Assembly: GCA_021162615.1 (NCBI GenBank)
Contig: JAGGYH010000098.1
Location: 1-62,126, forward strand
DNA from: Candidatus Aminicenantota bacterium
GTDB lineage: Bacteria > Acidobacteriota > Aminicenantia > Aminicenantales > Aminicenantaceae
Direction: 5' to 3'
DNA: 62,126 bases
Shown piece by piece: positions 35,201-43,264 of this stretch (position 1 is the first letter of the stretch; each line of letters starts with the position of its first letter). The translations under genes were made by a program, and so were the position numbers. Below the pieces are notes generated by a model. It ran no database searches. It saw only the letters and a program-made list of their open reading frames with translations, and was not told the DNA's origin.

Positions 35201-35462
35201 CGCCTTCTTCGGAAACCGTTTCCACTCTTCTCAATCCCGGGATCCGCATTACTGCGGATTCAAGCCTCTGGGTGAGAAGAGTTTCCACTTCCTCGGGCGC
35301 CACTCCGGGATACCGTGCGGAAACAGATAATTTGGGGTAGCTGATGTTTGGAAGAAGGTCTACGCTGAGCTCCCTTAAAGAAACAAATCCCAGGAGAATC
35401 ACAGCTAAAAAAAACATAAATGTGGTTACAGGCCTGTTGATGGTTAATTTTGCTATTTTCAT
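32199..35462 (-). CDS. RND efflux transporter with an enlarged central loop
   Basis: 1087 aa, the first gene of the efflux operon. RND signatures are INRPVTTFMFFLAVILLGF at the N-terminus, TM4 LALGVGMLVDNSIVVSES (one relay Asp) and TM11/12 GMVVLAGIVVNDAIVKIDY. Between TM6 and TM7 (about residues 490-600) it has a basic and very hydrophobic insertion of about 100 residues (Lys-rich, then Leu/Ile/Phe/Tyr-rich), not usual for this loop. The insertion could add membrane-associated helices. It probably works with the next pump and the adaptor. Confidence 0.9.
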   Translation of the reverse strand: MKIAKLTINRPVTTFMFFLAVILLGFVSLRELSVDLLPNISYPKLSVSARYPGVAPEEVETLLTQRLESAVMRIPGLRRVETVSEEGGVYMTLEFSWGTDMDFAMLHTREKLDSVQLPEDIEEEPTIIPLDPQSKPIMVLSVSGERSLLELKEFSEELIKPRLEQIDGIGSAEIAGGVEREIHIEIDPDLMALYGLDIAQISSKIEQFNSNLQGGSIRKGRFKYALRIIGEFEKIDEIEEVILKTTKEKGLVRVKDVAQVIDSIKEREGITRLNGNESIGILVRKEAGANTVEVTQKAREVIEEIKRRNEQIDIRVVSEQAKYIEDAISSVLNSIIYGAILAFLVLVVFLQDAKTPLIIASVIPIAIIATFNLLFFMNVTLNIMSLGGLALGVGMLVDNSIVVSESIFRHKNLGKSLREAAYIGTKEVGMAVTASTFTTISVFLPVIYVHGVAGQLFKDQALTVAFALLSSLIVSLTLLPMLASRKFEVKAPPSKKAKTERQNFPKQKKSFKQILLLPLKGLLKLLYFIFKIIFKALNYIISFLIQLFVLVFHYICLPFKPAARFVFKVFNKIYDRFSSFYHRFLIWALDHKARVISVSFVFLLLTLLLAAQIPSELMPKPETSIFDLHLTTPIDYSLEQTSDLTAVIEQWLNRQKDVKDSFSQIGIVSGMESLNPEVSLNSVQIRIQAQSPSKMEGIIEDLRKFLSQFPDLQFSMVKEQSTIGEFLAFSTAEVGLKIKGEDLNVLTNIAEDVVQKMSGIEEIADVTTNIGEGKPEFLVQIKKQALDKYNISPQEIGDFLVNAVRGRVDTQFKELEKKYDIRVRFQDQVREDIDVLLNEQIPYAGGNIPLRELVTYRLSKGPKEIRRENQEREILVTANVRNIKISQAVPLIKEKIDEISLPKNYRIIFSGEQEEMQKSFRSLGFAFILAVLLVYMIMAAQFESLLHPFLILFTLPMGLTGVIWALFITGQTLNVISIIGMVVLAGIVVNDAIVKIDYTNQLRKKGMGIREAILEASRVRLRPILMTTVTTVFGLFPMSLGLGRGSELQQPLAISVIGGLLLATFLTLILIPLSYEMAEKAKSGSKK

Positions 35463-35481
35463 TTTTTTCTACGCCTGACTG

Positions 35482-35511
35482 TTTATAATAATAACGTCTC
35501 CCCTTTGTGAA
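35482..35511 (-). promoter_or_regulatory. Possible promoter of the RND operon
   Basis: On the minus strand, TTCACA (35511-35506), an 18-nt spacer and TATAAA (35487-35482) lie about 20 nt before the start codon at 35462. The match is weak to moderate. Confidence 0.35.
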
Positions 35512-35565
35512 TCGTTACCATAATATCAAAGAAATTGTAAAAACCAAAGAATTTTTCATTTTCTT

Positions 35566-35672
35566 TAACCTGGGTGATGAACAAGTCGAGGTTGCTGCAG
35601 ATGCAGTGAGATTGGCTTGCCTATATGGTAAAAAAATGCTCACCGCTATTTTTTTATAAATAGCCCAGGTTA
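35566..35672 (-). repeat. Family A repeat, internally deleted (copy R7)
   Basis: 107 bp with inverted termini TAACCTGGG (35566) and its complement CCCAGGTTA (ending 35672). It keeps both ends, the GCTGCAGATGCAGTG part and one stem arm, but lacks most of both loops. It occupies most of the 236-bp gap between the serine hydrolase and the RND operon. Confidence 0.8.
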
Positions 35673-35698
35673 ATAATACGTTAATAGGACGAATAAAG

Positions 35699-37138
35699 TT
35701 ACGGTTTATTCTCAACGGGCTTTATTGCATTTAAGATATCAACGATAAATTCTTCCAGATCCCAGCCCCCCTTGGTGGTCCACCCCAGCCTGACCACAAC
35801 AAGCTGTTTGGATGGGATCACAGTTACGGATTGGGAGTTGTGTCCCAGACAGAAAAAGGCATCTCTGGGAAGTTTGGGATATTCGCGGTCTTTGGGGTCT
35901 TCATGGCTTCCTCTGTTAAGCCAGAATTGAGCGCCGTACTCTCCTTTTCTTGAAGCTGGTGCCGGAGTGGTCGTGTATTCGACCCAGTCTTCGGGCAGGA
36001 TCTGTTCTCCTTCCCAGACTCCGTTATTGAGATAGAGCAGACCGAATCGAGCCCAGTCCCTGGCAGTGGCATAACAGTAAGAGGCACCGGAAAATGTACC
36101 TGAAGCATCCGGTTCCAGCACAGCGTTCCGCATGCCGATTTTGTTGAACAGAGCCTGGCGGGGAAAGGCAAGATATTCCTCGTCAGAGTCAAAAGAATGC
36201 CGGATGATGCGGGAGATGATGTTTGTGGTTCCGCTGGAATAGGACCAAACAGTCCCCGGCTCTGCTTGAAGCGGGAAGCCGGCTGCAAAAGCCCCCATAT
36301 CCTCTTTGGTGAACAGCATGGTGTTTACATCAGAGAGGGGGTCGGACTCATAGGTCTCGTCAAACTCCAGGCCGCTGCTCATTTGCAGGAGGTGGTTTAG
36401 AGTGATGTCTTTACGGGGGTCATTCGGATTCTGCCATTCCGGAACCGGTGCCGGGGCATGAATATCCAGCTTTCCCTGTTTTACCCTGAGTCCGACAAGA
36501 GTGCTTGTTATGCTTTTAGACATGGACCATCCGATCAAAGGCATGTCCTTGGTGATACCAGGCGCATACCGCTCTGCTATGAGATCTCCTTTATACACCA
36601 CGGCCACGGCTCTGGTTCTTAGCGGCTTTTTTGGATCGGGTTCTTCGAAAGCTTTATCCAGGGCTTTGCTTAAAAGGGAGAGGTCTATTTCATCCAGGTT
36701 CTCTGATTCGGTCAGGAGGTCCCCGGCAGGCCAGGGGACTTCTTCCGGATTCGCAGGCTGGGGTTCCGGAATGGAAACAGGCCAGGACCGGATGCTCTCT
36801 TCCGAAGCTCCGCTGAGAAGGATGCCTCCCAGTTTTTCAATATACACAGCCCTGGCTTTTACAAGCCCCAGAAGGGAAGTGTTCACTGCTTTTTGGTCAT
36901 AGTCGACTTCGGCTTTTATGAGCTTGAAAAGAGGATGAAAGACCAGATCCTGTTCCAGAACAGACTGAGTGTCCCGCCCTGAGACAAAAATTCCGGAACA
37001 CAGGATCTTAGCCTTGTACCCGCATCCTATAGGGCCCTGCTGCAGATAAGGATAGTAGGTGACCCCCAGATAAATGAGCAGTCCCGCCAGGATGACCAGA
37101 ATGCCGATCCAGACTCTTTTTTTGGTGAAAATTTTCAT
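35699..37138 (-). CDS. Serine hydrolase of the class C beta-lactamase/esterase fold
   Basis: 479 aa. An N-terminal membrane anchor or signal (about 9-28) is followed by a beta-lactamase-related domain. The nucleophile motif is S205-M-S-K208 (GWSMSKSITSTLVG). The Tyr motif is Y300-S-S (VWSYSSGTTN), and the third box is replaced by GHNSQ near 434. This combination is typical of the esterase/EstB-like and 6-aminohexanoate-hydrolase-like group, not true AmpC. It is probably a periplasmic esterase or amidase of unknown substrate. Its SD is AGAGGGA. It is a single gene. Confidence 0.8.
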   Translation of the reverse strand: MKIFTKKRVWIGILVILAGLLIYLGVTYYPYLQQGPIGCGYKAKILCSGIFVSGRDTQSVLEQDLVFHPLFKLIKAEVDYDQKAVNTSLLGLVKARAVYIEKLGGILLSGASEESIRSWPVSIPEPQPANPEEVPWPAGDLLTESENLDEIDLSLLSKALDKAFEEPDPKKPLRTRAVAVVYKGDLIAERYAPGITKDMPLIGWSMSKSITSTLVGLRVKQGKLDIHAPAPVPEWQNPNDPRKDITLNHLLQMSSGLEFDETYESDPLSDVNTMLFTKEDMGAFAAGFPLQAEPGTVWSYSSGTTNIISRIIRHSFDSDEEYLAFPRQALFNKIGMRNAVLEPDASGTFSGASYCYATARDWARFGLLYLNNGVWEGEQILPEDWVEYTTTPAPASRKGEYGAQFWLNRGSHEDPKDREYPKLPRDAFFCLGHNSQSVTVIPSKQLVVVRLGWTTKGGWDLEEFIVDILNAIKPVENKP

Positions 37139-37210
37139 TTTTTTATCCCTCTTAGAAATAATTTTTTTTAGTTTATATTTTTTTTATTCCTTTTTCCAAT
37201 AAAAAATCAT

Positions 37211-37323
37211 TAACCCTGTTATTCATAAAATATGCCGATAACATATAATAACTAACCAGGATTGACTTCCTGCATCCGAAGGCTAAATCTTTAATGTCGC
37301 CACGTCCACACCTGACTTTCATC
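37211..37323 (+). repeat. Shortened A' joined to the right half of B (copy R8)
   Basis: TAACCCTGTTATTCATAAAA and ACTAACCAGGATTGACTTCC reproduce the A'/B junction seen at 15132 and 18969. They are followed by the B right half (CATCCGAAGGCTAAATC, then GTCCACACCTGACTTTCAT). The A' interior is deleted. Confidence 0.7.
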
Positions 37324-37334
37324 CTATTTTCTTA

Positions 37335-37363
37335 TTGACATAAAACTTGTGAGATGCGAAAAT
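37335..37363 (+). promoter_or_regulatory. Putative promoter of tRNA-His
   Basis: TTGACA (37335-37340), a 17-nt spacer and a poor GAAAAT -10. It lies about 20 nt before the tRNA. Confidence 0.4.
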
Positions 37364-37383
37364 TCTAACACTTAAGTACACAT

Positions 37384-37461
37384 GGTGAGCGTAGCTCAAC
37401 TGGTTAGAGCACCGGACTGTGGATTCGGAGGTTGGGGGTTCGAAGCCCCTCGCTCACCCCA
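37384..37461 (+). tRNA. tRNA-His (anticodon GTG)
   Basis: Complete cloverleaf with the His-specific extra G-1 (37384) opposite C73 (37458). The acceptor GTGAGCG pairs with CGCTCAC. The anticodon stem CCGGA/TTCGG encloses loop CTGTGGA, giving anticodon GTG. The T arm contains GGGTTCGAAGCCC. CCA is encoded (37459-37461). The stop codon of era begins 2 nt after its end on the other strand. Confidence 0.96.
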
Positions 37462-37462
37462 T

Positions 37463-38380
37463 CTACTGCTGTTCGATGAGCTCGAGCACATTGGCTGAAT
37501 CGCGCCATCTCTTTTTCACTCTCACATGAAGGTCGAGAAACACTTTTGATTTCAGTATCTCCTCAATTTCTTTTCTGGCTTCAATGCCTATTTTCTTTAT
37601 AAGAGAGCCGTGTTTCCCCAGTATGATTTTGCGATGGGTTTCTCTTTCGACAAAGATATCTCCGTGGATATAGGTCAGTGGTCTGCCCCTCGTTTTTCTC
37701 TTTTCGATCTTGTCCAAAAGAACCGCTGTCATAAAAGGAAGCTCCTTTTCAACATATTTGAGCATCTTCTCTCTTATGATCTCAGAAAGCAGAAACCTTT
37801 GGGTCTGGGTCGAAAGCTCGCCTTTGGAAAAGACTCGTTCTGCTTCTGGAAGGAACTGATAAATGTTTTCCTCCAGTACGTCTATGTTGGTCCCTTTCAA
37901 AGCGGAAATAGGGATGATTTCTGCAAAAGGAAAAAGGTCCTTGTATCTGTCAATGAGCAGCAGGACTTTTTCCTTTTTGATGATATCGACCTTATTGATG
38001 AGAAGGAAGACCGGGGTAGAGACATTTCTTAAGCTGTCGATCACGAATTCGTCGCCGCCGCCGAATTTGAGAGTGGCGTCTATGAGAAGGCATATGAGGT
38101 CTGCTGTTTCAAGGGAAGAATACACAAAGCTCATCATCCTTTTATTGAGTCTGTGGAGGGGCTTGTGGATTCCGGGATTGTCTATGAAGATGATTTGCCC
38201 TTTCCGGGTTGTTTTTATCCCCAGAATGCTGATTCGTGTGGTCTGGGGTTTATCGGATATGATCGAGATCTTCTGGCCTAAAAGCCTGTTGAGCAGAGTG
38301 GATTTTCCCACATTAGGGCGTCCGATAAGGGATACATAACCGACTCTTGTTTTTTCTTCTCTGTTTTTATTCTTTTGCAT
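37463..38380 (-). CDS. era: GTPase Era
   Basis: 305 aa. Era is a GTPase that binds the 3' end of 16S rRNA and completes 30S assembly. G1 is GRPNVGKS (20-27). The switch/G2 region contains DKPQTTR, G3 is DNPGI (usually DTPG) and G4 is NKVD. A C-terminal KH domain (about 220-300) has ILGKHGSLIKKIG. It overlaps the end of ybeY by 14 nt and is the last gene of the phoH-pgpH-ybeY-era operon, a conserved bacterial arrangement. Confidence 0.96.
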   Translation of the reverse strand: MQKNKNREEKTRVGYVSLIGRPNVGKSTLLNRLLGQKISIISDKPQTTRISILGIKTTRKGQIIFIDNPGIHKPLHRLNKRMMSFVYSSLETADLICLLIDATLKFGGGDEFVIDSLRNVSTPVFLLINKVDIIKKEKVLLLIDRYKDLFPFAEIIPISALKGTNIDVLEENIYQFLPEAERVFSKGELSTQTQRFLLSEIIREKMLKYVEKELPFMTAVLLDKIEKRKTRGRPLTYIHGDIFVERETHRKIILGKHGSLIKKIGIEARKEIEEILKSKVFLDLHVRVKKRWRDSANVLELIEQQ

Positions 38381-38795
38381 TTCTTCCTTTGAGCATGAGT
38401 TTTCTTATTTTTTGTTCTTCTTCCTCCAGGCCTTTGGTGTGTTCAAAGCCCATAAGATGGAGGAATCCATGAATCGTGAGTATTTCAAGTTCTCTTTCCA
38501 GGCCGTAAGATGTGCCGGAGCTTTGATCAAAAGCACGGGGAACGGATATGATGATATCTCCGAGATAGAATCTCCCGTCAGCTTTTTTTTCATTGAGAGG
38601 AAAACTCAACACATCTGTCACTTTATCTCTTTTTAAAAATTTTTGGTTCAGCTTTTTGATTTCCCTGTTATTGACAAAAGCCAGCACGATCTCTGGGTCT
38701 TTAAGGCTGTAGTGCTCTATCAGGCGCTCCAGCAGGTTCCTAAACTTGTTCTTTTTTAGCCGGTGTCTTTTTTGTCGATTGAGGACTTCTATCAT
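38367..38795 (-). CDS. ybeY: Endoribonuclease YbeY (16S rRNA maturation)
   Basis: Metal-dependent endoribonuclease for 16S 3' processing and ribosome quality control. The Zn site H109-x3-H113-x5-H119 is intact (HGFLHLMGFEH). The motif DVLSFPL is also present. With the preferred start (ATG 38795, MIEVLNRQKR) the protein is 142 aa. An in-frame ATG at 38885 would add 30 unrelated residues inside pgpH. It overlaps pgpH by 56 nt and era by 14 nt. Confidence 0.92.
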   Translation of the reverse strand: MIEVLNRQKRHRLKKNKFRNLLERLIEHYSLKDPEIVLAFVNNREIKKLNQKFLKRDKVTDVLSFPLNEKKADGRFYLGDIIISVPRAFDQSSGTSYGLERELEILTIHGFLHLMGFEHTKGLEEEEQKIRKLMLKGRNAKE

Positions 38796-41139
38796 TTTTT
38801 GGTTTCTTTGATTTTGGTTTTTTTCTTTGTTTGTTTTCAAAGTTGAATCCGGGGTATTCGATTCTGGGGTGGAATACAGTATCAAGTGTTGATAAAAAGG
38901 AAGAAGCGATGGCCTTTAGCTCTTTGAGCGAGAGGTTGCAGTGATCAAGCTGGCCGTCGAGAAGATAATTGTTGAATATCTCATTAATAAGTCTTTTTAA
39001 ATTATCCCGGGTCGGCTTTTCCAGACTTCTGGAAGCCGCTTCGACCGAGTCAGCAAGCATGACCAGCGCTGCTTCCTTTGATTTCGGTTTGGGACCTGCA
39101 TATCTGTAACTTTCTTCTCCAACTTTATACATTTCAGGGTCATATTCTTCTTTGGCTTTTTCGTAAAAATATTTCATTAAAGAGTCCCCATGATGCTGGG
39201 CAATGATTTCTTTTATTTTTTTGGGGAGCTTCAGCTGGTTTGCTTTTTCAACGCCTTCCTTCACATGGTTTATGATGACCAGGCTGCTCATGCTGGGCTT
39301 GAGGTCCTCATGCATATTGCTTTTTCTGGTCCTGTTTTCAATGAAGTATTCGGGTCGTTTGATCTTCCCGATGTCATGATACATGGCGCCGGCTTTGACA
39401 AGAAGCGGGTTTATTTTTATTTCTTCTGCTGCATTTTCCGAAAGGGAGGCTACAATAAGGGAATGATGATAAGAACCGGGAGCTTCCATAGCCATTTTTC
39501 TGAAAATAGGAAGGTCTGAGTTCGTCAGTTCATTGAGCTTTGATTGGGTCAGTATACCGAATGTGTTCTCGAAAAGAGGGATGAACACAAAGGCAAAAGC
39601 GCCGCTCACCACTCCTCCCATGATTCCCATTATGATTTCGCTGGAAAAAACACTTACAGGTCCGATGGTTTCTCTCATAAGATGAAATATGATTATGGTC
39701 GTAAGATTTATCGGAGCGACCAGAAAAACACCTGCTTTGAAAGCAGATATCATGGATCTTCCATAATGTTTGGTTCCGAATACAGCAGCCATGCCACCCA
39801 CCATTGTGAAAAGCATGAGGTAAAAATTGGCTTTGAAAAGATGTCCCACTATTATGCTGTTGAGAAAAGTGAAAATTATTCCCATATGGATTCCAAGAAG
39901 GTAAGTGAAAAGGATGCTCCCCAGCTGAAAGGGAAGGGCATAGTTAAGGCCCTGGGAATTTTCCAGCATAGTGATATTAGAATTCTGGCTGATGAGCTGT
40001 ACAAGGAATATTGAAAACTTATAGAGGACAAGACTGAGAAGAGCCAGCACGCCTGTCATGATGTATTTATTAAGGGAATCTTCTTTGTTTTTTCTGGATG
40101 AAAAATAGGACATGAGAGCAAGAAAAAGAATCCCGAAGAGAATAAAAGAGCCTAAAAAATTGGTAAGCCAGCTTGGTTTGTTGCTGAGATTCTGATTTAT
40201 TATTTCTATTTGTTTGATGATGTCTTGTTTGGCTTCGTCTCCTTTGCGGAGAAGTACTTTTCCTTTTTTTATGGTGTAAAATACTGTCTCTACATTTGAC
40301 CGGGCGTTTACTTTCCGGAGTTCTGTTTCAATGGGATTATAGGTGATGTTTTCTCTGATAAATAAGTTTGAGAGAGATTTTAAAAGAGATTTTTCCCTGT
40401 TTGAGATATCCATTCCGGATATTTCCCTGGACAAGGCTTCCTTGCATTCATCTATCTCCAGTATATCAGATATTTTTACTGTTTTTTCCTGACCCGTGCT
40501 TGTGATGAGCGTGAATCCTCTTTCCTGCTCATTGCTGGAGAAAAGGCTCTTTGATGTGATGATGCCTGTTTTCGAATATTTTCTGACAAGAGTTATGAGA
40601 TCCTCTTCCATTTGGGTCGAAAAGCCTTCCTGTATCAGCGAACCTGCGGTGCTTGAGGAGATATCTATCCCGTATTTGTCTGCATATTCTTTTCTGAGGC
40701 TTTCTATCCGGGGGCTGGTAGGCCCTTTTTGCATCAGATCTCTTCCCGAGTTGAAAAGGTCCCTGATTTTTTCTTCTGTGTTGAGGCTCACATTTTCATC
40801 AAGTGAATAGACGGGCAGAACAGTATCAGCTGCTTCTTGTTTGCGCTTTTCAGTCGTTTCTGTATCTTCTATAGTCATATCAGAAGGAGCCACTACGTTT
40901 GACGAAGCGATTTCTCCTTCCTCAAAATTGGGAAGAGAGTGGGAAGGTATGTATGTCGTGAGTATGGTTATGGAAATGGTAAAGATGACAAAATAAAAAT
41001 AGGGACTGTTGATTATTTTTTTTATAAATCCGATTTCTTTTTTCAATGTTGCAGGGATGTGGTTATTTTTTTTCTTTTTTGGCGGTGGGGAAGGATTCTT
41101 CTTGAAGAAGTTGATTTTTTTTATGTTGAATGGTTCCAT
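38740..41139 (-). CDS. pgpH: 7TM-HD family c-di-AMP phosphodiesterase (PgpH-like)
   Basis: 799 aa. One N-terminal membrane segment (about 47-67) is followed by an extracytoplasmic 7TMR-HDED domain (to about 325). Seven hydrophobic segments (about 330-545) and a cytoplasmic HD domain (about 560-720) follow. The metal-binding pair is H588-D589 in AMYHDIGKIKRPEYF. PgpH proteins hydrolyse c-di-AMP. The C-terminal tail is Lys-rich. Gene order phoH-pgpH-ybeY-era supports the assignment. Confidence 0.9.
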   Translation of the reverse strand: MEPFNIKKINFFKKNPSPPPKKKKNNHIPATLKKEIGFIKKIINSPYFYFVIFTISITILTTYIPSHSLPNFEEGEIASSNVVAPSDMTIEDTETTEKRKQEAADTVLPVYSLDENVSLNTEEKIRDLFNSGRDLMQKGPTSPRIESLRKEYADKYGIDISSSTAGSLIQEGFSTQMEEDLITLVRKYSKTGIITSKSLFSSNEQERGFTLITSTGQEKTVKISDILEIDECKEALSREISGMDISNREKSLLKSLSNLFIRENITYNPIETELRKVNARSNVETVFYTIKKGKVLLRKGDEAKQDIIKQIEIINQNLSNKPSWLTNFLGSFILFGILFLALMSYFSSRKNKEDSLNKYIMTGVLALLSLVLYKFSIFLVQLISQNSNITMLENSQGLNYALPFQLGSILFTYLLGIHMGIIFTFLNSIIVGHLFKANFYLMLFTMVGGMAAVFGTKHYGRSMISAFKAGVFLVAPINLTTIIIFHLMRETIGPVSVFSSEIIMGIMGGVVSGAFAFVFIPLFENTFGILTQSKLNELTNSDLPIFRKMAMEAPGSYHHSLIVASLSENAAEEIKINPLLVKAGAMYHDIGKIKRPEYFIENRTRKSNMHEDLKPSMSSLVIINHVKEGVEKANQLKLPKKIKEIIAQHHGDSLMKYFYEKAKEEYDPEMYKVGEESYRYAGPKPKSKEAALVMLADSVEAASRSLEKPTRDNLKRLINEIFNNYLLDGQLDHCNLSLKELKAIASSFLSTLDTVFHPRIEYPGFNFENKQRKKPKSKKPKNDRSPQSTKKTPAKKEQV

Positions 41140-41141
41140 GT

Positions 41142-42086
41142 TTATTTTATGTTTTCAGCTTTTTTGTAAGCTCTGATTATTTTTTGGACCAAGGGATGTC
41201 TCACCACATCCTTTTCGTTGAACCGGACAAATGCGATCTCTTTGATGTATGAAAGAATTTTCATAGCATGCAGGACACCGGATTTTTTAGGCTGTGGAAG
41301 ATCGATTTGTGTGATATCTGCAGTGACGACAAGCTTGGAGCCAAAGCCTGTTCTGGTTAAGAGCATTTTCATCTGCTCTTTGGTTGTGTTTTGCGCTTCA
41401 TCCATGATGATAAAAGCACTGTTCAGGGTTCGTCCCCTCATATACGCAAGAGGAGCGATCTCTATAATGTCTTTTTCCATTAGGTTATTAGCCTGTTCAT
41501 AAAGGATGAGGTCGAAAAGAGCATCATAGAGAGGTCGAAGATAAGGATTTATTTTTTGCTGGAGGTCTCCCGGAAGAAAGCCCAGTTTCTCACCGGCTTC
41601 GACTGCAGGCCGTGTCAGAATGATGCGGTTGACCATTTTATTCTGAAGAAAGGAAAGGGCAAGAGCCATGGCCAGGTATGTCTTTCCGGTCCCGGCAGGC
41701 CCGATTCCAAATACCAGATCGTTTTTTTTTATAGACTGGATGTATTTTTGCTGGTTTAAAGACTTGGGAGTCACGGATTTTCGGGATAATATGAGAGGTT
41801 CAGCTGGAAAAAATTTATCCAGCCCCTTGGAACTGTCTTCCTCCAGAAGGTCTAAGGCTATACTGAAGTCTTCTTTTCTTAGAGGCCGTCCCTGAGCTTC
41901 ATATTTTTTTAACTGGTCGAAATAATATTTTGTAAACTCTATCTTTTCTTCAGGTCCGTCGATCAATATGGATTTTCCGCGAATGGAGAGCAGAACTCCC
42001 AGCCTTTTCTCAAGTTTTTTTAAGTTTTTATCCAGCACCCCTGAAAAAGCACTATTATCAATAAAAGGGTTTTCTATTTTTTCCAT
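41142..42086 (-). CDS. phoH: PhoH-family ATPase
   Basis: 314 aa. It has an N-terminal KH-like region (about 25-80) and a P-loop ATPase domain. Walker A is GPAGTGKT (129-136), followed by ILTRPAVEAGEKLGFLPGD. Walker B is AFIIMDEAQNTT, and TRTGFGSKLVVTADITQIDLP follows. PhoH/YbeZ acts with YbeY in RNA metabolism. It is the first gene of its operon and ends 2 nt before pgpH. Confidence 0.94.
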   Translation of the reverse strand: MEKIENPFIDNSAFSGVLDKNLKKLEKRLGVLLSIRGKSILIDGPEEKIEFTKYYFDQLKKYEAQGRPLRKEDFSIALDLLEEDSSKGLDKFFPAEPLILSRKSVTPKSLNQQKYIQSIKKNDLVFGIGPAGTGKTYLAMALALSFLQNKMVNRIILTRPAVEAGEKLGFLPGDLQQKINPYLRPLYDALFDLILYEQANNLMEKDIIEIAPLAYMRGRTLNSAFIIMDEAQNTTKEQMKMLLTRTGFGSKLVVTADITQIDLPQPKKSGVLHAMKILSYIKEIAFVRFNEKDVVRHPLVQKIIRAYKKAENIK

Positions 42087-42189
42087 TTTAATAATGTATT
42101 AAATATAAAGGTGGGATTTGTTTGTCATCTTTTCATGTAAATACATAATAAACATGATATTGGGTGCTTTGTCAAGTCATCCTCCCTCC

Positions 42190-42255
42190 CAAATTATTCA
42201 TAAAAACCGGCATGTCATCAAGGGGAGCAGAGCGGCGGAGCGGTACCATTCATAA
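42190..42255. repeat. Possible degenerate family A ends
   Basis: ATTATTCATAAAAACCGGC near 42196 resembles the family A left end, and ATTCATAAG at 42249 resembles an outer fragment. The core is not recognisable. Confidence 0.3.
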
Positions 42256-42310
42256 GAAGCGCATCATGATGAGACAAATTTATCTTGCAGGAAATGCGTT
42301 TATTAATTAA

Positions 42311-42316
42311 TATAAT
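42311..42316 (+). promoter_or_regulatory. Putative -10 element of the sulfotransferase-like gene
   Basis: An exact TATAAT lies 7 nt before the preferred ATG 42324. The predicted start site coincides with that ATG. No good -35 at standard spacing (TTGCAG lies 20 nt upstream). Confidence 0.4.
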
Positions 42317-42323
42317 AGTCATT

Positions 42324-42908
42324 ATGAGTTTAAAAAAAGATACCAATTATATTGTTTCCGGGCTGGAACGTTCGGGCACATCTATGATAATGCAGATTTT
42401 GCATTCAGGAGGAGTCCCGGTTGCTTTTGATTTCACCTCCAGGCCGGCGGATGAAAATAATCCTAAAGGATATTTTGAACTTGAGGGAGGGAAGGTTATA
42501 AACAGACTGATGGACGGTACGTTTCCGTTGGAAATGTATAGGGGGAAGTTTATAAAGATAACGTCATTCGGAATGCGGTTTCTTCCCAAAGGAAAGTATA
42601 AAGTTATCTATACACAGCGCAATATAGAAGAAGTGTTGTTCTCAATGGAAAGGATGACAAAGAAAAAAGATGAGAACAGAGCTGAGATCAGGGACAGTTT
42701 TCTTAAGCTGGACATACTTGTAAAGGACATCATAACCAAAAGAGATGATATTGAAGAACTTTTTGTCAATTATAACCAGATAATAAAAAATCCGAAAGAG
42801 AACATAGAAAAGATCAGTCATTTTATAAAAGAGGAAGAAGTAAACCTTGATAAAATGATTGAAAGCGTGGACCTAAGCCTTTATAGAAACAGAGAAATCA
42901 ATGATTGA
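42324..42908 (+). CDS. Sulfotransferase-family P-loop protein
   Basis: 194 aa from ATG 42324. The 5'-phosphosulfate-type P-loop VSGLERSGTSMIMQIL is near residues 11-26, and the second conserved segment VIYTQRNIEEVLFSMER resembles the 3'-phosphate-binding region of PAPS sulfotransferases. It could transfer sulfate to a glycan or other acceptor. It is short for the family, so activity is not certain. In-frame starts at 42285 (TTG) and 42294 lack support; 42324 is 7 nt after TATAAT. It begins the polysaccharide-related cluster. Confidence 0.68.
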   Translation: MSLKKDTNYIVSGLERSGTSMIMQILHSGGVPVAFDFTSRPADENNPKGYFELEGGKVINRLMDGTFPLEMYRGKFIKITSFGMRFLPKGKYKVIYTQRNIEEVLFSMERMTKKKDENRAEIRDSFLKLDILVKDIITKRDDIEELFVNYNQIIKNPKENIEKISHFIKEEEVNLDKMIESVDLSLYRNREIND

Positions 42909-42970
42909 TTCGGATTACTTGTAGAACATTTTTCCATAGAGAGTCCGGATCTAAAAGAGTGGAGGGAAGT

Positions 42971-43186
42971 ATGGCTAAAAACAGAAGGAAAATATCAATT
43001 CCTGTTTCTACATTTGAACAAATCAAAAAGCTGGCGGAGAAAGAAAAAGCGGGTTCGGTTGAGGAGTATATCGTTAAGCTGCTTGAGAAAAAAATTCTGG
43101 AGGACCGGGACAAAAGCCATGATTTCAGTAAAGAGGATGAAGAAAAAGTCAAGGAGCGGCTTAAAGCTCTCGGTTATATGGACTGA
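42971..43186 (+). CDS. Small ribbon-helix-helix-like protein
   Basis: 71 aa. The strand RRKISIPVSTFEQIKKLAE and helices VEEYIVKLLEKKI match a CopG/ribbon-helix-helix DNA-binding fold. The C-terminus EEKVKERLKALGYMD is a short motif also seen at the ends of some sulfatase-like proteins. A strong GGAGG SD precedes ATG 42971; an upstream in-frame ATG at 42905 has none. It probably regulates transcription locally, but the target is unknown. It lies between the sulfotransferase-like gene and UDP-glucose dehydrogenase. Confidence 0.6.
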   Translation: MAKNRRKISIPVSTFEQIKKLAEKEKAGSVEEYIVKLLEKKILEDRDKSHDFSKEDEEKVKERLKALGYMD

Positions 43187-43264
43187 ATCGAAATATATTT
43201 GATTGTATCCTGGAAACGGGGGATTGATACTCCATCCCATCAAGGACGATTAAGGAGCTAAGAC

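Noticed and set aside
34575..35330. 251-codon open frame opposite the first RND gene
   Set aside because: It lies entirely antisense to a gene with clear RND signatures and has no recognisable motifs.
37384..37461. Genomic-island attachment site at tRNA-His
   Set aside because: No integrase and no direct repeat of the tRNA end. The neighbour is the conserved era operon.
38796..38885. 30-residue N-terminal extension of YbeY
   Set aside because: It has no similarity to YbeY and lies within the pgpH 3' end. ATG 38795 gives the usual length.
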